Shown here: positions 17,450-26,601 of the stretch, in pieces
Numbering within the stretch: the stretch's first letter is position 1
How the letters are laid out: the number at the start of each line of letters is the position of its first letter
Assembly (NCBI GenBank): GCA_963824985.1
Contig: CAWGRQ010000033.1
Location: 122,613 to 186,612 of the forward strand
Direction: 5' to 3'
DNA length: 64,000 nucleotides
Source: JAFNAG01 sp963824985
Lineage (GTDB): Bacteria; Acidobacteriota; UBA6911
Notes under the pieces: generated by a model
Told to the model about the DNA's origin: nothing
Seen by the model: the letters and a program-made list of their open reading frames with translations, nothing else
Databases searched by the model: none
Made by a program: the position numbers and the translations under genes

Positions 17450-18154
17450 ATGAAATTCGCCATTATCGACACTAATCAGTACCCCATGGCCCCCGGGAGC
17501 GGCCGCGGATCTGGTTTTATCCAGGCCCTGGCCGGATGGTCGCCCGGCAAGGACTACGAATTCATTCGCTACGATCAGCTGCCGGCACGCGCGGCGGAGA
17601 TAGGCGCGTGCCGCGGCCTGGTTCTGTCCGGATCCGTATTCGACCTTGCGCTTCCCGATGATGGGTTTGATCGCGCCATCTATCAACTCATGGCGCCGGT
17701 GTATCGGCTGATCCACGCGTTCCCGGGTCCCGTACTCGGCATCTGCTTTGGCCATCAACTGATGGCTCTTGGCGATGAGTTCGACCCGGCCAGGACCGGA
17801 TTCGGCGGCCTCCGCGTGCGTAACATGATCGCGCCTCCGGATAAGCATTCCATCATGAATCTCCCCATGCGCTCCTCCCTGCGATTCCTGGGTCGGAGGG
17901 AACTCTGGGTGCAGTTCCATCACAAGCAGGAAGTGGTCGACAACGAGGCTCTGCGCCTGCATTATGAGATTGTCGCCGGATCGGATCAGTGCCCCGTCCA
18001 CATCATGCAGCACAAATCGCGGGAGTGGTTCGGGGTGCAGTTTCACCCCGAAGTCGGCAAGGAAACCAAGGCCGGCGAGATCCAGCGGCACGATGCCGCG
18101 GTGCGGGACGGGCAGGCGTTCCTGCAGGCCTTTGTCCATTATTGCCTGAAATAA
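17450..18154 (+). CDS. Class I glutamine amidotransferase
   Basis: This 234-residue protein has the triad of class-I amidotransferases: the nucleophile Cys in GPVLGICFGHQLMALG (about residue 103) and the His-x-Glu pair in EWFGVQFHPEV (about residue 198). Such enzymes release ammonia from glutamine for a partner synthase, or hydrolyse gamma-glutamyl bonds when alone. No synthase domain is fused. Its stop and the start of the CapA-like gene overlap by one base (TAATG), so the two are translationally coupled and probably act on the same molecule. Confidence 0.85.
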   Translation: MKFAIIDTNQYPMAPGSGRGSGFIQALAGWSPGKDYEFIRYDQLPARAAEIGACRGLVLSGSVFDLALPDDGFDRAIYQLMAPVYRLIHAFPGPVLGICFGHQLMALGDEFDPARTGFGGLRVRNMIAPPDKHSIMNLPMRSSLRFLGRRELWVQFHHKQEVVDNEALRLHYEIVAGSDQCPVHIMQHKSREWFGVQFHPEVGKETKAGEIQRHDAAVRDGQAFLQAFVHYCLK

Positions 18155-19356
18155 TGAAATCAAAGAACCGGGAAACCACCGTCCTGATTGCATCCGATTG
18201 GGCACCGATCCGCGCGTTCGACCCGGTCATTCGCAGAGATCCGGAATCCGTGTACGGCGACCTGCTGCCGGTGCTGCGCCGGGCGGATCTCCGGATTGTA
18301 AACTGCGAGTGCGCAATGACCTCCGCGCGGCACCCGGTCTGGAAGAGCGGCGCGGTGTTCAAAGGGGAGCCCGGTCATGTGCTCGGGTTGACCGTAGTCC
18401 CTTTCGAGGTTGCCTGCCTGGCGAATAATCATGTTCTGGATTACGGAGTCGCCGGGTTGCGCGAAAGCCTGGACCTGCTCCACGGGCACGGCATCAGGAC
18501 CGTGGGCGCCGGCCTGACGGAAACACGAGCCTATGCGCCGCTCACTGTCACCCGCAACGGGGTCCTGATCCACATAATCAACGTCAGTGAAGGGGAGGAC
18601 TTGACCACCGCGCGCCGGGGCCCGGGCGTCTGCGGATGGGATCCGTCCAGGACGGTGGGGTTGATCCGAAACTGCAAAAGGAGGGGCGGCTGCGTCCTGG
18701 TGATCGGACACTGTGGACTCGAATATATCCCGTATCCCCCGCCCTATGTCGTGGCGGCTTTCCGGGCCATGATCGATGCCGGCGCCGATTGTGTCATCGG
18801 GCATCACCCGCACGTGCCGCAGGGAATCGAATGGTATCGGGGACGGCCGATTGCCTATAGTCTGGGCAATTTTGTCTTCTACCAGCACACCAGCCTGTAT
18901 TACAGGAAAGTCGGGTTCTGTGTCAGCCTCAAGCTGCGCGGCGATGCCATCGCAGGAATGGATTTGCACCCGTACCGGATCTCCGAATCCGGCCTGAACC
19001 TGCTGACCCTCGGAGAAGAAAGAAAATTCAGGCAGAAGCTGGAACGGATCTCCAGGCCTTTACCTGCCCCCGCGGGACCGGGCCGGGCCTGGAACGCCTA
19101 CCTGGCATATTACGGAATCAACGGGTTTGTCGCCGAAGTGACGGCTATCCTCGAAACGATGAATTCGGAACCCCGGAAGGGGGCCGCGATGTTCCGCAAC
19201 CGGATCACCACGCTGCAGCACGCCGAATTGTGGCGCGATTTTCTGACGCGCGTCACCCGCGGAGACAAGAAATCCTATTCCCCGGCGGCCTACCGCATTA
19301 TCGACGAGTGGTTCACAAAAACCGCGGATCAGGATGCGCCGGTATCCCGCACCTGA
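18154..19356 (+). CDS. CapA-like (PGA_cap) metallophosphatase-fold protein
   Basis: ATG 18154 overlaps the preceding stop; the longer upstream frame is noncoding. The 400-residue protein shows the CapA/PgsA family motifs: SDWAPI near the N-terminus, VNCECAMT, CLANNHVLDYG (the metal-binding NNH), VIGHCGLEY, GADCVIGHHPHVPQGIE and IAYSLGNFVF. The family is linked to poly-gamma-glutamate capsule assembly, though many members are of unknown role. No signal peptide or membrane anchor is visible, unlike typical CapA. Pairing with a glutamine amidotransferase points to a gamma-glutamyl substrate; this is inference. Confidence 0.85.
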   Translation: MKSKNRETTVLIASDWAPIRAFDPVIRRDPESVYGDLLPVLRRADLRIVNCECAMTSARHPVWKSGAVFKGEPGHVLGLTVVPFEVACLANNHVLDYGVAGLRESLDLLHGHGIRTVGAGLTETRAYAPLTVTRNGVLIHIINVSEGEDLTTARRGPGVCGWDPSRTVGLIRNCKRRGGCVLVIGHCGLEYIPYPPPYVVAAFRAMIDAGADCVIGHHPHVPQGIEWYRGRPIAYSLGNFVFYQHTSLYYRKVGFCVSLKLRGDAIAGMDLHPYRISESGLNLLTLGEERKFRQKLERISRPLPAPAGPGRAWNAYLAYYGINGFVAEVTAILETMNSEPRKGAAMFRNRITTLQHAELWRDFLTRVTRGDKKSYSPAAYRIIDEWFTKTADQDAPVSRT

Positions 19357-19364
19357 AAATGGCG

Positions 19365-19470
19365 GCCGGCGCGGGGCTCTTCGGGCCCGCAAAAGCCCTG
19401 CACACATATCCGATCGGTGTCCTTGAATACCTTGCGACTCTTATTTTCATGAATAAGGAAGGGCAGGGCA
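19365..19470 (-). repeat. Dispersed intergenic repeat, copy A
   Basis: In minus orientation this reads TTCATGAA, then TCGCAAGG, AGGACAC, a degenerate CGATCGGAT core, then GTGTGCAGGGCTTTTGCGGG. It shares CGCAAAAGCCCTGCACAC with the copy at 26385-26606 and TTCATGAA plus GGACAC with copies at 25908, 34383 and 43374. Confidence 0.6.
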
Positions 19471-19478
19471 CGCTCCCC

Positions 19479-20459
19479 TTACAGCCGGTATCGTTTGCGG
19501 GACGCGTCGATAATCGCGCCGATCAGTTTGCGGTAGTCTTCGGTCTCACCTTCCGGCGAACCGTGGTAGAGCGTGTATAACTGGGGCGCCCAGCTCTTGT
19601 GAGGCTTGAGGCCGGGAATGCCATTGACCTCAATAATCCGCAACTTTCCATCCGCGTCCGCCTTGATGTCGATGCGTACGTGATCCAGGCAGTTCATGGC
19701 TTCGGCGGCCCGGTCGGCGATATCGCGTGCCTCCTCGGACTGCCGGCTTTCCAGGCTGATGCGGGTGAGCCCGACGCCGCGCAGATCGCTGCGCAGAATC
19801 TTGTGTCGCGAATAGTGTTGCAGCTCGACGGTGACCAGGCCCGGCAGGCATTCGCGGCTGCCGCCGTTGCCAAGCACCAGCACCGTGTATTCATCGCCGG
19901 GCAGGTAATCCTCGACGAGCGCCGCCTCGTCAAATTCATGCTCGATGTAGCCGATTCTTCGCCTGAGTTCATCTTCGGTGTAGACGACGCTTTCATCCGA
20001 AATTCCCACGGACCGCGATTCGCAGACCGGCTTCACGAACGCGGGATAGGCAATCATCGACAGGTCATTGTGGCTGTGCAGGAGACGGTGCGCGGGAACC
20101 GGCACGCCGCTCCGGGCGAGAATGGAGTGGGTCCGGAACTTGTCGATCATGTCTTTCATGGTCCGGCTGTTCGACCCGATATACGGAATCCCTCTGAGGT
20201 CGAGCTCGTCCGCCACCCACAAGCCATCTTCATTTCTGCCGATGAATTTCTCGTTCGGGGTGATGTGGTACAGGGCACTCCACATGATATCGAAGCCGCC
20301 GGCGTCAATGGTGCGGAAAAACTCGGCCTCCGTTTCCACGTACGCGATGCGCGCGGAATGCCCTAGGGTTTCGCATGCCTCCCCGACATTCCTGGTTACC
20401 GACATATCCCCCCAACCCTGGGCATCGCCTCCGGGGCCGGTCAGAAGCAGAATTCGCAT
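19479..20459 (-). CDS. D-alanine-D-alanine ligase-like ATP-grasp enzyme
   Basis: This 326-residue protein has the ATP-grasp layout: an N-terminal pre-ATP domain, IPYIGSNSRTMKDMIDKFRT (as in Ddl PYTGS...xDK), the Lys strand PAFVKPVCESRSVGI, the EDYLPGDEYTV strand and the metal-binding RIDIKADADGKLRIIEVNG. These match D-Ala-D-Ala ligases, but the N-terminal Gly-rich opening (LLLTGPGGDAQGWGD) is unusual, so the substrate may be another amino acid or peptide. It is the last gene of a minus-strand set with PepT, M16 and a Glu-racemase-like gene, and is separated from the latter by repeat copy B. Confidence 0.8.
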   Translation of the reverse strand: MRILLLTGPGGDAQGWGDMSVTRNVGEACETLGHSARIAYVETEAEFFRTIDAGGFDIMWSALYHITPNEKFIGRNEDGLWVADELDLRGIPYIGSNSRTMKDMIDKFRTHSILARSGVPVPAHRLLHSHNDLSMIAYPAFVKPVCESRSVGISDESVVYTEDELRRRIGYIEHEFDEAALVEDYLPGDEYTVLVLGNGGSRECLPGLVTVELQHYSRHKILRSDLRGVGLTRISLESRQSEEARDIADRAAEAMNCLDHVRIDIKADADGKLRIIEVNGIPGLKPHKSWAPQLYTLYHGSPEGETEDYRKLIGAIIDASRKRYRL

Positions 20460-20489
20460 GGTATCTCCCCAATGATGCCGTCTGACCCC

Positions 20490-20655
20490 GCTTCATTCAC
20501 GAAGAACGGACGCAAGACATCGCAGGCCATGGAAAAACGCGGATGAACACGGGTCGGATCCGTGTCCCAAAAGCTCTCCATAATGAGCGAATCCCGTAAC
20601 AACGTACTCTTATTCATGTGTTTGCAATAGACGTTCATGAATGATGCCGGCTAAA
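20490..20655 (+). repeat. Dispersed intergenic repeat, copy B
   Basis: It contains CGCAAGACATCGCAGG, a GCGGATGAACACGGGTCGGATCCGTGT core with the inner palindrome GGATCC, ATGAGCGAATCCCG and a tail CGTTCATGAATGATGCCGGCTAA. The tail overlaps the last codons of the racemase-like gene on the other strand. The tail and ATGAGCGAAT block are shared with copy F at 43374. Confidence 0.6.
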
Positions 20656-21568
20656 ACAGATCAGGCGCATGAGTATACGACAGAAGAGCGCGTGCCGTAA
20701 CGCCGGAAATCGGTTCCAGTCGTGTTGCCACCGCGCGCCGCCTGGTCTCCTCCAGCGCCACTCCTGATATTACCGCCACGCTGGTCTGGGGAGCCCCGGC
20801 AGGGATATTCCCGCCCCCGCCGCTCGGAATTACGATGTCCGCCAGGCGGCGATTGGGATCCAGGATCACCACCCGCTTGCCGGATTGCCTTTCCAGGACG
20901 GTGCATATTTGATCGGCTACATAGGTGTAGTGGGTGCAAGCCAGTCCGGCAAAAAGCAGGGGGCCGGCGGGGTTCGCTGCGCATGCTTCCGCCACGCAGG
21001 ATTGGATCATGCCGGCGACCGCCTGACCGTCGGGATCAATTTCGATCGCGGCTGCCAGGCCATGGCAGGGATGGGTAACAATCCGCTCCCCGGCGATCCC
21101 CGCCTGCTGCAACCGGTCTCGATGCACCCGGGATTCGATCGTGGTTCGGGTACCGAAGATGACGATCGATCCCGCCGGATCCGCCCGCAGCGCCTCCAGG
21201 AAGAGGTCGACACCGGCATCAATAATGCCCAGCACCGGGATGACGGCGGAGCGCGCGTGTGCGGTCAGCGGGTAAAGCACGGAAAGCGTATTGCATGCGA
21301 TTACGATCCGATCGGGTCTGAATTCATTCATCCGGGCCAGCGCCCGGTCGAAAACTTCAGCTCGCGACTGCATGTCCGGAATGCTGTTGTAGCCCCCCGT
21401 CGAGTCGGGCCAGGCATTGATATAGGTAAGCCTCAGCCTCGCCGATGCGCCGGCACTGCGGAAGTTACTTTCGATTCCGGCGCAGATGGAAAGGCCGCCC
21501 AGCCCGGAATCGGTGATCAGAAGATGCAGTGATTTGTCCTGCGGCAATCCATCGGCGGTCTGGTTCAT
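20651..21568 (-). CDS. Glutamate racemase family protein (MurI-like)
   Basis: ATG 21568 is chosen as it follows GGACGGAAAT and aligns with the family start; the upstream extension is low-quality. The 305-residue protein has the racemase features TDSGLGGLSI (phosphate and Asp region), the first catalytic Cys in IVIACNTLSV and the second in FAGLACTHYTYV. The segment normally reading DTARxPYG is replaced by a divergent NAWPDSTGGYNS, so specificity may differ from cell-wall MurI. It follows the M16 gene by 19 bp, suggesting an operon, and lies next to an ATP-grasp ligase able to use D-amino acids. Confidence 0.8.
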   Translation of the reverse strand: MNQTADGLPQDKSLHLLITDSGLGGLSICAGIESNFRSAGASARLRLTYINAWPDSTGGYNSIPDMQSRAEVFDRALARMNEFRPDRIVIACNTLSVLYPLTAHARSAVIPVLGIIDAGVDLFLEALRADPAGSIVIFGTRTTIESRVHRDRLQQAGIAGERIVTHPCHGLAAAIEIDPDGQAVAGMIQSCVAEACAANPAGPLLFAGLACTHYTYVADQICTVLERQSGKRVVILDPNRRLADIVIPSGGGGNIPAGAPQTSVAVISGVALEETRRRAVATRLEPISGVTARALLSYTHAPDLF

Positions 21569-21587
21569 ATTTCCGTCCCACAACAGA

Positions 21588-24497
21588 TCATCTCGCCGGT
21601 TGCCATAGTGAAAACGGCTGCCAGAGGAAGGCCAGGATATCCTCCGCCATATTCTTCTGCTTTTCCGGATACAGCGTGACCTCCACATAGTTTTTGCTGT
21701 TGAGAAAGTTGCGGGCGGCGTCCCGGATCATGGTCGCCGTCAACTTCTTGTAGAACCCGGGCAGATTGAAGAAGTCCTTCAGGTCCTCGTTCTGCTGATA
21801 CTTGAGGTAGATCTGGGTCAACAGGTAGCTGTTCTGCTTCATACTTGTTTCCAGTTCCCGCACTTGTGCCTCACGGGCGTCGTTAACCTGCTTCTCGGTA
21901 GGGCCGTTCTTTTTGATGGTTTCGATCTCGCGGAATACGGCCTTGAGCAGCTCCTCTGTCCGCTCGGGATTGCAGCCGAAATTGATGGTGAAGGTGTACC
22001 TGGCCTCTGGAAACTTGCTATACCCGTATCCAACGTTGACACCGTAAGTGCCGCCCAGGTCTTCGCGCAAGGTCTCCCGGAGTTTTGAATCCAGCGCCAG
22101 GGAGAGCGATCTGATGGCGATGCGTTGCTCCTGGGTGTAAGGGAAGGCTCCCGTGAACACAATTGCGGCCTGGCTCCGTGGCTCAATCCCCTTGGCAACG
22201 CTCCTCCGAATGACACCTGTGGCCGGCTTGAGTCCGACATTCTTCCAGGTTTCGTTCCGGCGTGTGGACGGAAGCGCGGCGAGATATTGTTCCACCATGG
22301 GTTTCATGGTTTCGGGATCAAAGCTCCCGACAAAAACAAAGGTGAAATCGGAGGCATCGGAGAACCGCTCCCGGTAAAAGGCGAACGATTTGTCGAGGCT
22401 CATCTCGTCTACCATCTCGGGGGTCATTGGTCGCGCGCGCGGGTGATTCTGGTACAGGGTTGTTTGAAGGGTGTTGTTGAAGACCCAGTCCGGGCTAGCC
22501 ATCTGGTTGGAGATTATGGACTTCATCTGTCCCGTGAGCACGCCGAAAATGGCCGGATCGGCGCGTGGTTGAGTGAAGGTGAGGTAGATGAGCTGAAACA
22601 TGGTTTCCATGTCCTTCGGCGAGGCGCTTCCGGATAATCCTTCCTCCAGCTCGCTGATCACCGGCCGCACCGAAGCGACCTTTCCCGAGAGCATTTTGCG
22701 GAGCTCGATGGTGTTGAGTTTGCCCAGCCCTCCGGAGGCTACCACCTGGCTCGCCGTCGTCGCGGCAACATAATCCTGGTCGCTGGCGAGTGAGGTCCCG
22801 CCCGGGCTGGTGGCCCGGAAGACGATCTCGTCCTGCTTGTTGGTCGTCGGTTTGAGGACGACTTTCACCCCGTTGGAGAGCTCCCACTCGGTAATGCCGT
22901 AGGCTTCTTTCGTGGTGACCTTCAGAATTGTGCCGGGCGCCGGGATCTTTTCCAGCAGAGGCTGATCTCCCGCGGAATCAACGTAGGGTGTGAGCTCCCT
23001 TGCTCCAGCCGACTTGATCACGGTCGCCAGCTGAGATTCGTCGGGTACCGCGATCCCCTCTTTCTGCGGCGCACTGACCACGACGACACGGTTCCGGTCG
23101 CCCGTCCATGCTTTGCCCAGCTCGTTGATTTCATCCAGCGTGATCTCGGGAACGAAGCGCTTGAAGAGCTCATATTCGAAGGCAATTCCCGGGATCGGTT
23201 CCGTTTGCGTAAAGTTCCGGATGTACTCGGCGGCGAGCGTGGCGGACTGGCGATTTTCCTTTTCGGCAAACAGGCGTTCGTAGTCGCGCAGCACATCCCG
23301 TTTCTGCCGCTCCAGTTCCGTCGGCGTAAAGCCGAAGCGCGAGACTCGAGCGGCTTCCGTAAAGAGGGCGTCCAGCCCGCGCGGTATGCCGCCTTCCCGG
23401 ACCATGGCGCTCAGGTTGAAGACCTCTTTCGAGCGTACGAAGAGCCCGAGCCCCGAACCGGCTCCCAAAAAGGGCGGATCCGGTTTCTGCGCCAGTTCGG
23501 CAAACCGGCGATTCAGCATGCCGGTGTAAAGCTGGTCGACGATCTGCTGACGATAGGCGCCCACGGTAGTCGGATCGCTCAAGGGCAGTTTGTTGTAGAC
23601 CGCGACGCTCGTCATGGTTGCTTCCTTGTCCGTGGCGATCGTGTATAACGTTTCCGTGTGGTCGGGAACGCCATAGGTCGGGCGCAATCTGGGTGTAGTG
23701 ACCGGCGGGAGAGATGCGAAATGCTCCCGGATGAGGGCCTCAACCGCGGATTTGTCGAAATCGCCCACGGCAACGACAGCCATTAGATCCGGGCGGTACC
23801 AGTCGGCGTAGAATCTCTTCAACGCATCATGCTTGAAACTCTCGATGATTTCCTTCTTCCCGATGGGCAGCCGGTCGGCATAGCGTGACGCGCGGAGCAG
23901 AACCGGCAGCTGCTGGTCCAACATCCGTGCCTCCGCTCCGCGCCCCAATCGCCATTCCTCAATGATGACGCCGCGCTCCTTGTCGATTTCCTTGGGATCG
24001 AAGGTGAGGTTGTGGGCCCAGTCTTCAAGGATCATGAACGCCTTGTTCATGATGTCCGGCTTGTCAGTAGGAACCTGGAGCATATAGACCGTCTCGTCGA
24101 AGCTGGTGAATGCATTCAGGCTCGGGCCGAACCGCATACCGATGGATTCCATGAATTTGACGATCTCGTCTTTGGCAAACCGCTTGGTGCCGTTGAAGGC
24201 CATGTGCTCGACAAAATGAGCCAGGCCGAGCTGGTCCTCATCTTCGAGGATCGAGCCCGCGTTGACCACCAGACGGAACTCGGCGCGATTCTCGGGCATC
24301 TTGTTGGCACGGATGTAATAGCGGAGCCCATTGCTGAATCGGCCCACCGTGATCTGAGGGTCGACGGGGAGCGTCTGGTCCAGCCCGATCGTCTGCGCCG
24401 GATTGAGAGCTGCCGGCACCTGGCCCGATGCCGCGGAAGCCGCCAGCAAAAAGGCGAGGAGACCAAACAGCGGTAAGGTTCGGTTGTTCCTGATCAT
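21588..24497 (-). CDS. M16-family (PqqL/pitrilysin-type) zinc protease
   Basis: ATG 24497 follows GAGAGG at 5 bp; a GTG two codons upstream overlaps it. The 969-residue protein has a signal peptide (LPLFGLLAFLLAASAASG) and four M16 domains. The active site is in the first: LAHFVEHMAFNGTKRF holds the inverted HxxEH motif, with the third zinc ligand Glu in KERGVIIEEWR about 75 residues later. The second half is the inactive partner with the usual KGIEPRSQAAIVFTG substrate loop. It would degrade peptides in the periplasm. It starts 9 bp after the PepT stop codon, so both peptidases are co-transcribed. Confidence 0.92.
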   Translation of the reverse strand: MIRNNRTLPLFGLLAFLLAASAASGQVPAALNPAQTIGLDQTLPVDPQITVGRFSNGLRYYIRANKMPENRAEFRLVVNAGSILEDEDQLGLAHFVEHMAFNGTKRFAKDEIVKFMESIGMRFGPSLNAFTSFDETVYMLQVPTDKPDIMNKAFMILEDWAHNLTFDPKEIDKERGVIIEEWRLGRGAEARMLDQQLPVLLRASRYADRLPIGKKEIIESFKHDALKRFYADWYRPDLMAVVAVGDFDKSAVEALIREHFASLPPVTTPRLRPTYGVPDHTETLYTIATDKEATMTSVAVYNKLPLSDPTTVGAYRQQIVDQLYTGMLNRRFAELAQKPDPPFLGAGSGLGLFVRSKEVFNLSAMVREGGIPRGLDALFTEAARVSRFGFTPTELERQKRDVLRDYERLFAEKENRQSATLAAEYIRNFTQTEPIPGIAFEYELFKRFVPEITLDEINELGKAWTGDRNRVVVVSAPQKEGIAVPDESQLATVIKSAGARELTPYVDSAGDQPLLEKIPAPGTILKVTTKEAYGITEWELSNGVKVVLKPTTNKQDEIVFRATSPGGTSLASDQDYVAATTASQVVASGGLGKLNTIELRKMLSGKVASVRPVISELEEGLSGSASPKDMETMFQLIYLTFTQPRADPAIFGVLTGQMKSIISNQMASPDWVFNNTLQTTLYQNHPRARPMTPEMVDEMSLDKSFAFYRERFSDASDFTFVFVGSFDPETMKPMVEQYLAALPSTRRNETWKNVGLKPATGVIRRSVAKGIEPRSQAAIVFTGAFPYTQEQRIAIRSLSLALDSKLRETLREDLGGTYGVNVGYGYSKFPEARYTFTINFGCNPERTEELLKAVFREIETIKKNGPTEKQVNDAREAQVRELETSMKQNSYLLTQIYLKYQQNEDLKDFFNLPGFYKKLTATMIRDAARNFLNSKNYVEVTLYPEKQKNMAEDILAFLWQPFSLWQPAR

Positions 24498-24506
24498 AGG
24501 CACCTC

Positions 24507-25757
24507 TCAGATCGATCGTTCGACCCAGACTTGCATGAGATGAACCACAGTCTCTATTGATTTCTCCATTCCGGAAACCGACAGCCATTCCGTCGGCCCG
24601 TGAAAATTCTTGCCGCCGGTGAAAATATTCGGGCACGGAAGACCCCGTTCGGTGAGGCGTGACCCATCGGTCCCGCCTCGGATGGGCTTCCATCTTGGCT
24701 CGAGGCCGGCGCGTCGGGCTGCTTCCCAGAGGCAGTCGAGGACGCGGGAGTCGCTCCCCATGTAGTCCTTCATGTTCCGATACTGTTCGATGACCTTCAG
24801 CTCGATCCTGCTCCGCGGGTGCAGGGCCTGGACCTCGCTCACGATTGCTTCCAGTTTGTCTTTCAGGACCTCGAGCCCGGGAGTGTGAAAATCCCGGAGC
24901 AGGATTTTGAGCGTGGATCTGGCCTCGGCCCCTTCAAGTCCATGGGGATGAATAAACGGCTCGTAACCCTCGGTCATTTCAGGTGCGATATCCTTAGGCA
25001 GCATGGTGATGATATCTCCCATGGCGCGGATAGAATTGACCATGATTCCCTTCGCGGTTCCGGGGTGAATGTTGCGCCCGTGGACCGTGATTACGGCCTG
25101 GTTGGCGCTGAAAGTCTCCTTGTTCAGCTCTCCCGGATTGTCGCCGTCGACGGTGTAGGCGAACCGGGCGCCGAACGTCTCCAGGTTGAAATGCAGCGTC
25201 CCTTTGCCGATCTCCTCGTCAGGAGTGAAACAGACCCGAATGTCACCATGCAGCAGTCCGGGCTGTGCCCGGAGCGCTTGCAAGGCGGTCATGATGATCG
25301 CGATGCCTGCCTTGTCGTCCGCCCCCAGGAGCGTGGTACCGTCGGAAGTGACGATGGTCTTGCCGAGGTTGTTCTGCAGCTCCGGATTCTCCGAGATCCG
25401 GATGACCGCGCTCGGATCACCCGGAAGCGTGATATCCCCCCCATGATAGGTAATCACCTGTGGCTTGACATTCTCGCCGCTGGCTGACGGGGATGTGTCC
25501 ACATGGGCGATCAGGCCGATGACGGGCACCCGTCCGAACGCGGGATGATCGCCGGGCAGGTTGCCGGGCAGAGTGGCCATGACATAGCCATACTCATCGA
25601 TTGTGACATCCTGCATTCCCAATCCGGCCAGTTCCGTCACCAGAAGGTCGAGCAGGTTGAGTTGCTTTGAGGTGCTCGGATAGTCCGGGACATCCTCTGC
25701 AGACTGAGTGTCGATCCTGGCGTAACGGAGAAATCTGGTCAACGCGGTTTCGTTCAT
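24507..25757 (-). CDS. pepT: Peptidase T (tripeptide aminopeptidase)
   Basis: ATG 25757 is chosen because it matches the family start (LTRFLRYARIDTQS) and follows GGAAGGG. The 416-residue protein carries the M20 zinc-binding motifs of PepT: GLIAHVDTSPS, LLGADDKAGIAIIM, CFTPDEEIGKG, YTVDGDNPGEL and a C-terminal PIRGGTDGSRLT with ICPNIFTGG-like loop (LPCPNIFTGGKNFHGP). It removes the N-terminal residue from tripeptides in the cytosol. It is the first gene of the PepT-M16-racemase-ligase set. Confidence 0.94.
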   Translation of the reverse strand: MNETALTRFLRYARIDTQSAEDVPDYPSTSKQLNLLDLLVTELAGLGMQDVTIDEYGYVMATLPGNLPGDHPAFGRVPVIGLIAHVDTSPSASGENVKPQVITYHGGDITLPGDPSAVIRISENPELQNNLGKTIVTSDGTTLLGADDKAGIAIIMTALQALRAQPGLLHGDIRVCFTPDEEIGKGTLHFNLETFGARFAYTVDGDNPGELNKETFSANQAVITVHGRNIHPGTAKGIMVNSIRAMGDIITMLPKDIAPEMTEGYEPFIHPHGLEGAEARSTLKILLRDFHTPGLEVLKDKLEAIVSEVQALHPRSRIELKVIEQYRNMKDYMGSDSRVLDCLWEAARRAGLEPRWKPIRGGTDGSRLTERGLPCPNIFTGGKNFHGPTEWLSVSGMEKSIETVVHLMQVWVERSI

Positions 25758-25907
25758 GAGCCCTTCCCGCAATTTCGATTGCAGTTCCTGGAGCCGCTTC
25801 CCGTTCCAAATGATCTGACTGCGCAACAGATTTTTATCCGATTAAGGCCCGGATATCAATGACAGTGAAATGGCCACCCCAATGCACGCTCACTTTTAGC
25901 CTGATTT

Positions 25908-26002
25908 ATTCATGAAACAATGATCGCACGACTTTTCAGGACACGGACGAACGGAGGACTGATGCACACGGATCCGATCCGTGTGCAGGACTTTTGCGGA
26001 TT
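25908..26002 (+). repeat. Dispersed intergenic repeat, copy C
   Basis: TTCATGAA, ATCGCACGACTTTTCAGGAC, then ACACGGATCCGATCCGTGTG, a 20-bp nearly perfect palindrome, then CAGGACTTTTGCGG. It fills most of the 335-bp space between pepT and the DUF2007 gene. Confidence 0.6.
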
Positions 26003-26092
26003 ATCGCCCCTTTACCGCTTTGGTTGGGGACAGCCGGGGGGATTCGTTGTAAAATTGATTTGCGGGCGCGCCGAATGATCAGGGAGGATTCT

Positions 26093-26383
26093 GTGACCAA
26101 CGATGAGCATCTGGATCAGGATGAGGTTGTCGAGCTGATGGTTACCCAGAGCGAGACGGAAGCCAACATCGTCAGGGGCCTTCTGGAAGAGTCGGGCATC
26201 GAGTGTGCCATGGTGACCCAAGTTCCTCACAACATCTATCCGTTCACAGTCGATGGCCTTGCCACCATCCAGATCAAGGTCCTGGATTCCCAGCTGGAAA
26301 CAGCGCGGACATTGCTGCGCGATCATATCGGCGGCGCGGATCAGGATGAGGGCGGGCCACCCGAAGAGACCGGGGGCGCCTGA
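26093..26383 (+). CDS. DUF2007-family small protein
   Basis: GTG 26093 follows AGGGAGGATTCT with good spacing and is preferred to the in-frame ATG at 25994. The 96-residue product has the ACT-like fold of DUF2007: VELMVTQSETEANIVRGLLE, GIECAMVTQ, TIQIKVLDSQLETARTLLRD. The family is annotated as putative signal-transducing, without an established role. The C-terminal tail is Glu/Gly-rich. It is monocistronic, flanked on both sides by dispersed repeats. Confidence 0.75.
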   Translation: MTNDEHLDQDEVVELMVTQSETEANIVRGLLEESGIECAMVTQVPHNIYPFTVDGLATIQIKVLDSQLETARTLLRDHIGGADQDEGGPPEETGGA

Positions 26384-26384
26384 C

Positions 26385-26600
26385 CCGCATTGTTCATGAA
26401 AGTCTTTTGTAAAACACGCGAAGATCAACAGGTGGCGCCGGATTTCGATCGTAACAGAAAACTCCTGGGACACGGATGAACACGGGCAGGGCTTTTGCGC
26501 CGGGCCCTTCGGGCTCCGCAAAAGCCCTGCACACGGATCTAATCCGCGTTCATCCGTGTTCATCCGCGTCCTGCGATGTCTTGTTTCGTGAATAATGCGG
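26385..26600. repeat. Dispersed repeat, copy D, folded as a 215-bp inverted repeat
   Basis: GCAGGGCTTTTGCG pairs exactly with CGCAAAAGCCCTGC around a GGGCCCTTCGGGCTC loop region. Outside these, GGACACGGATGAACACGG pairs with GTTCATCCGTGTTCATCC, and outermost TTCATGAA-type ends occur on both sides. It has two head-to-head copies of the repeat unit found singly at 19365, 25908 and 43374. It lies between two convergent genes and could act as a transcription stop. Confidence 0.65.
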
Positions 26601-26601
26601 G

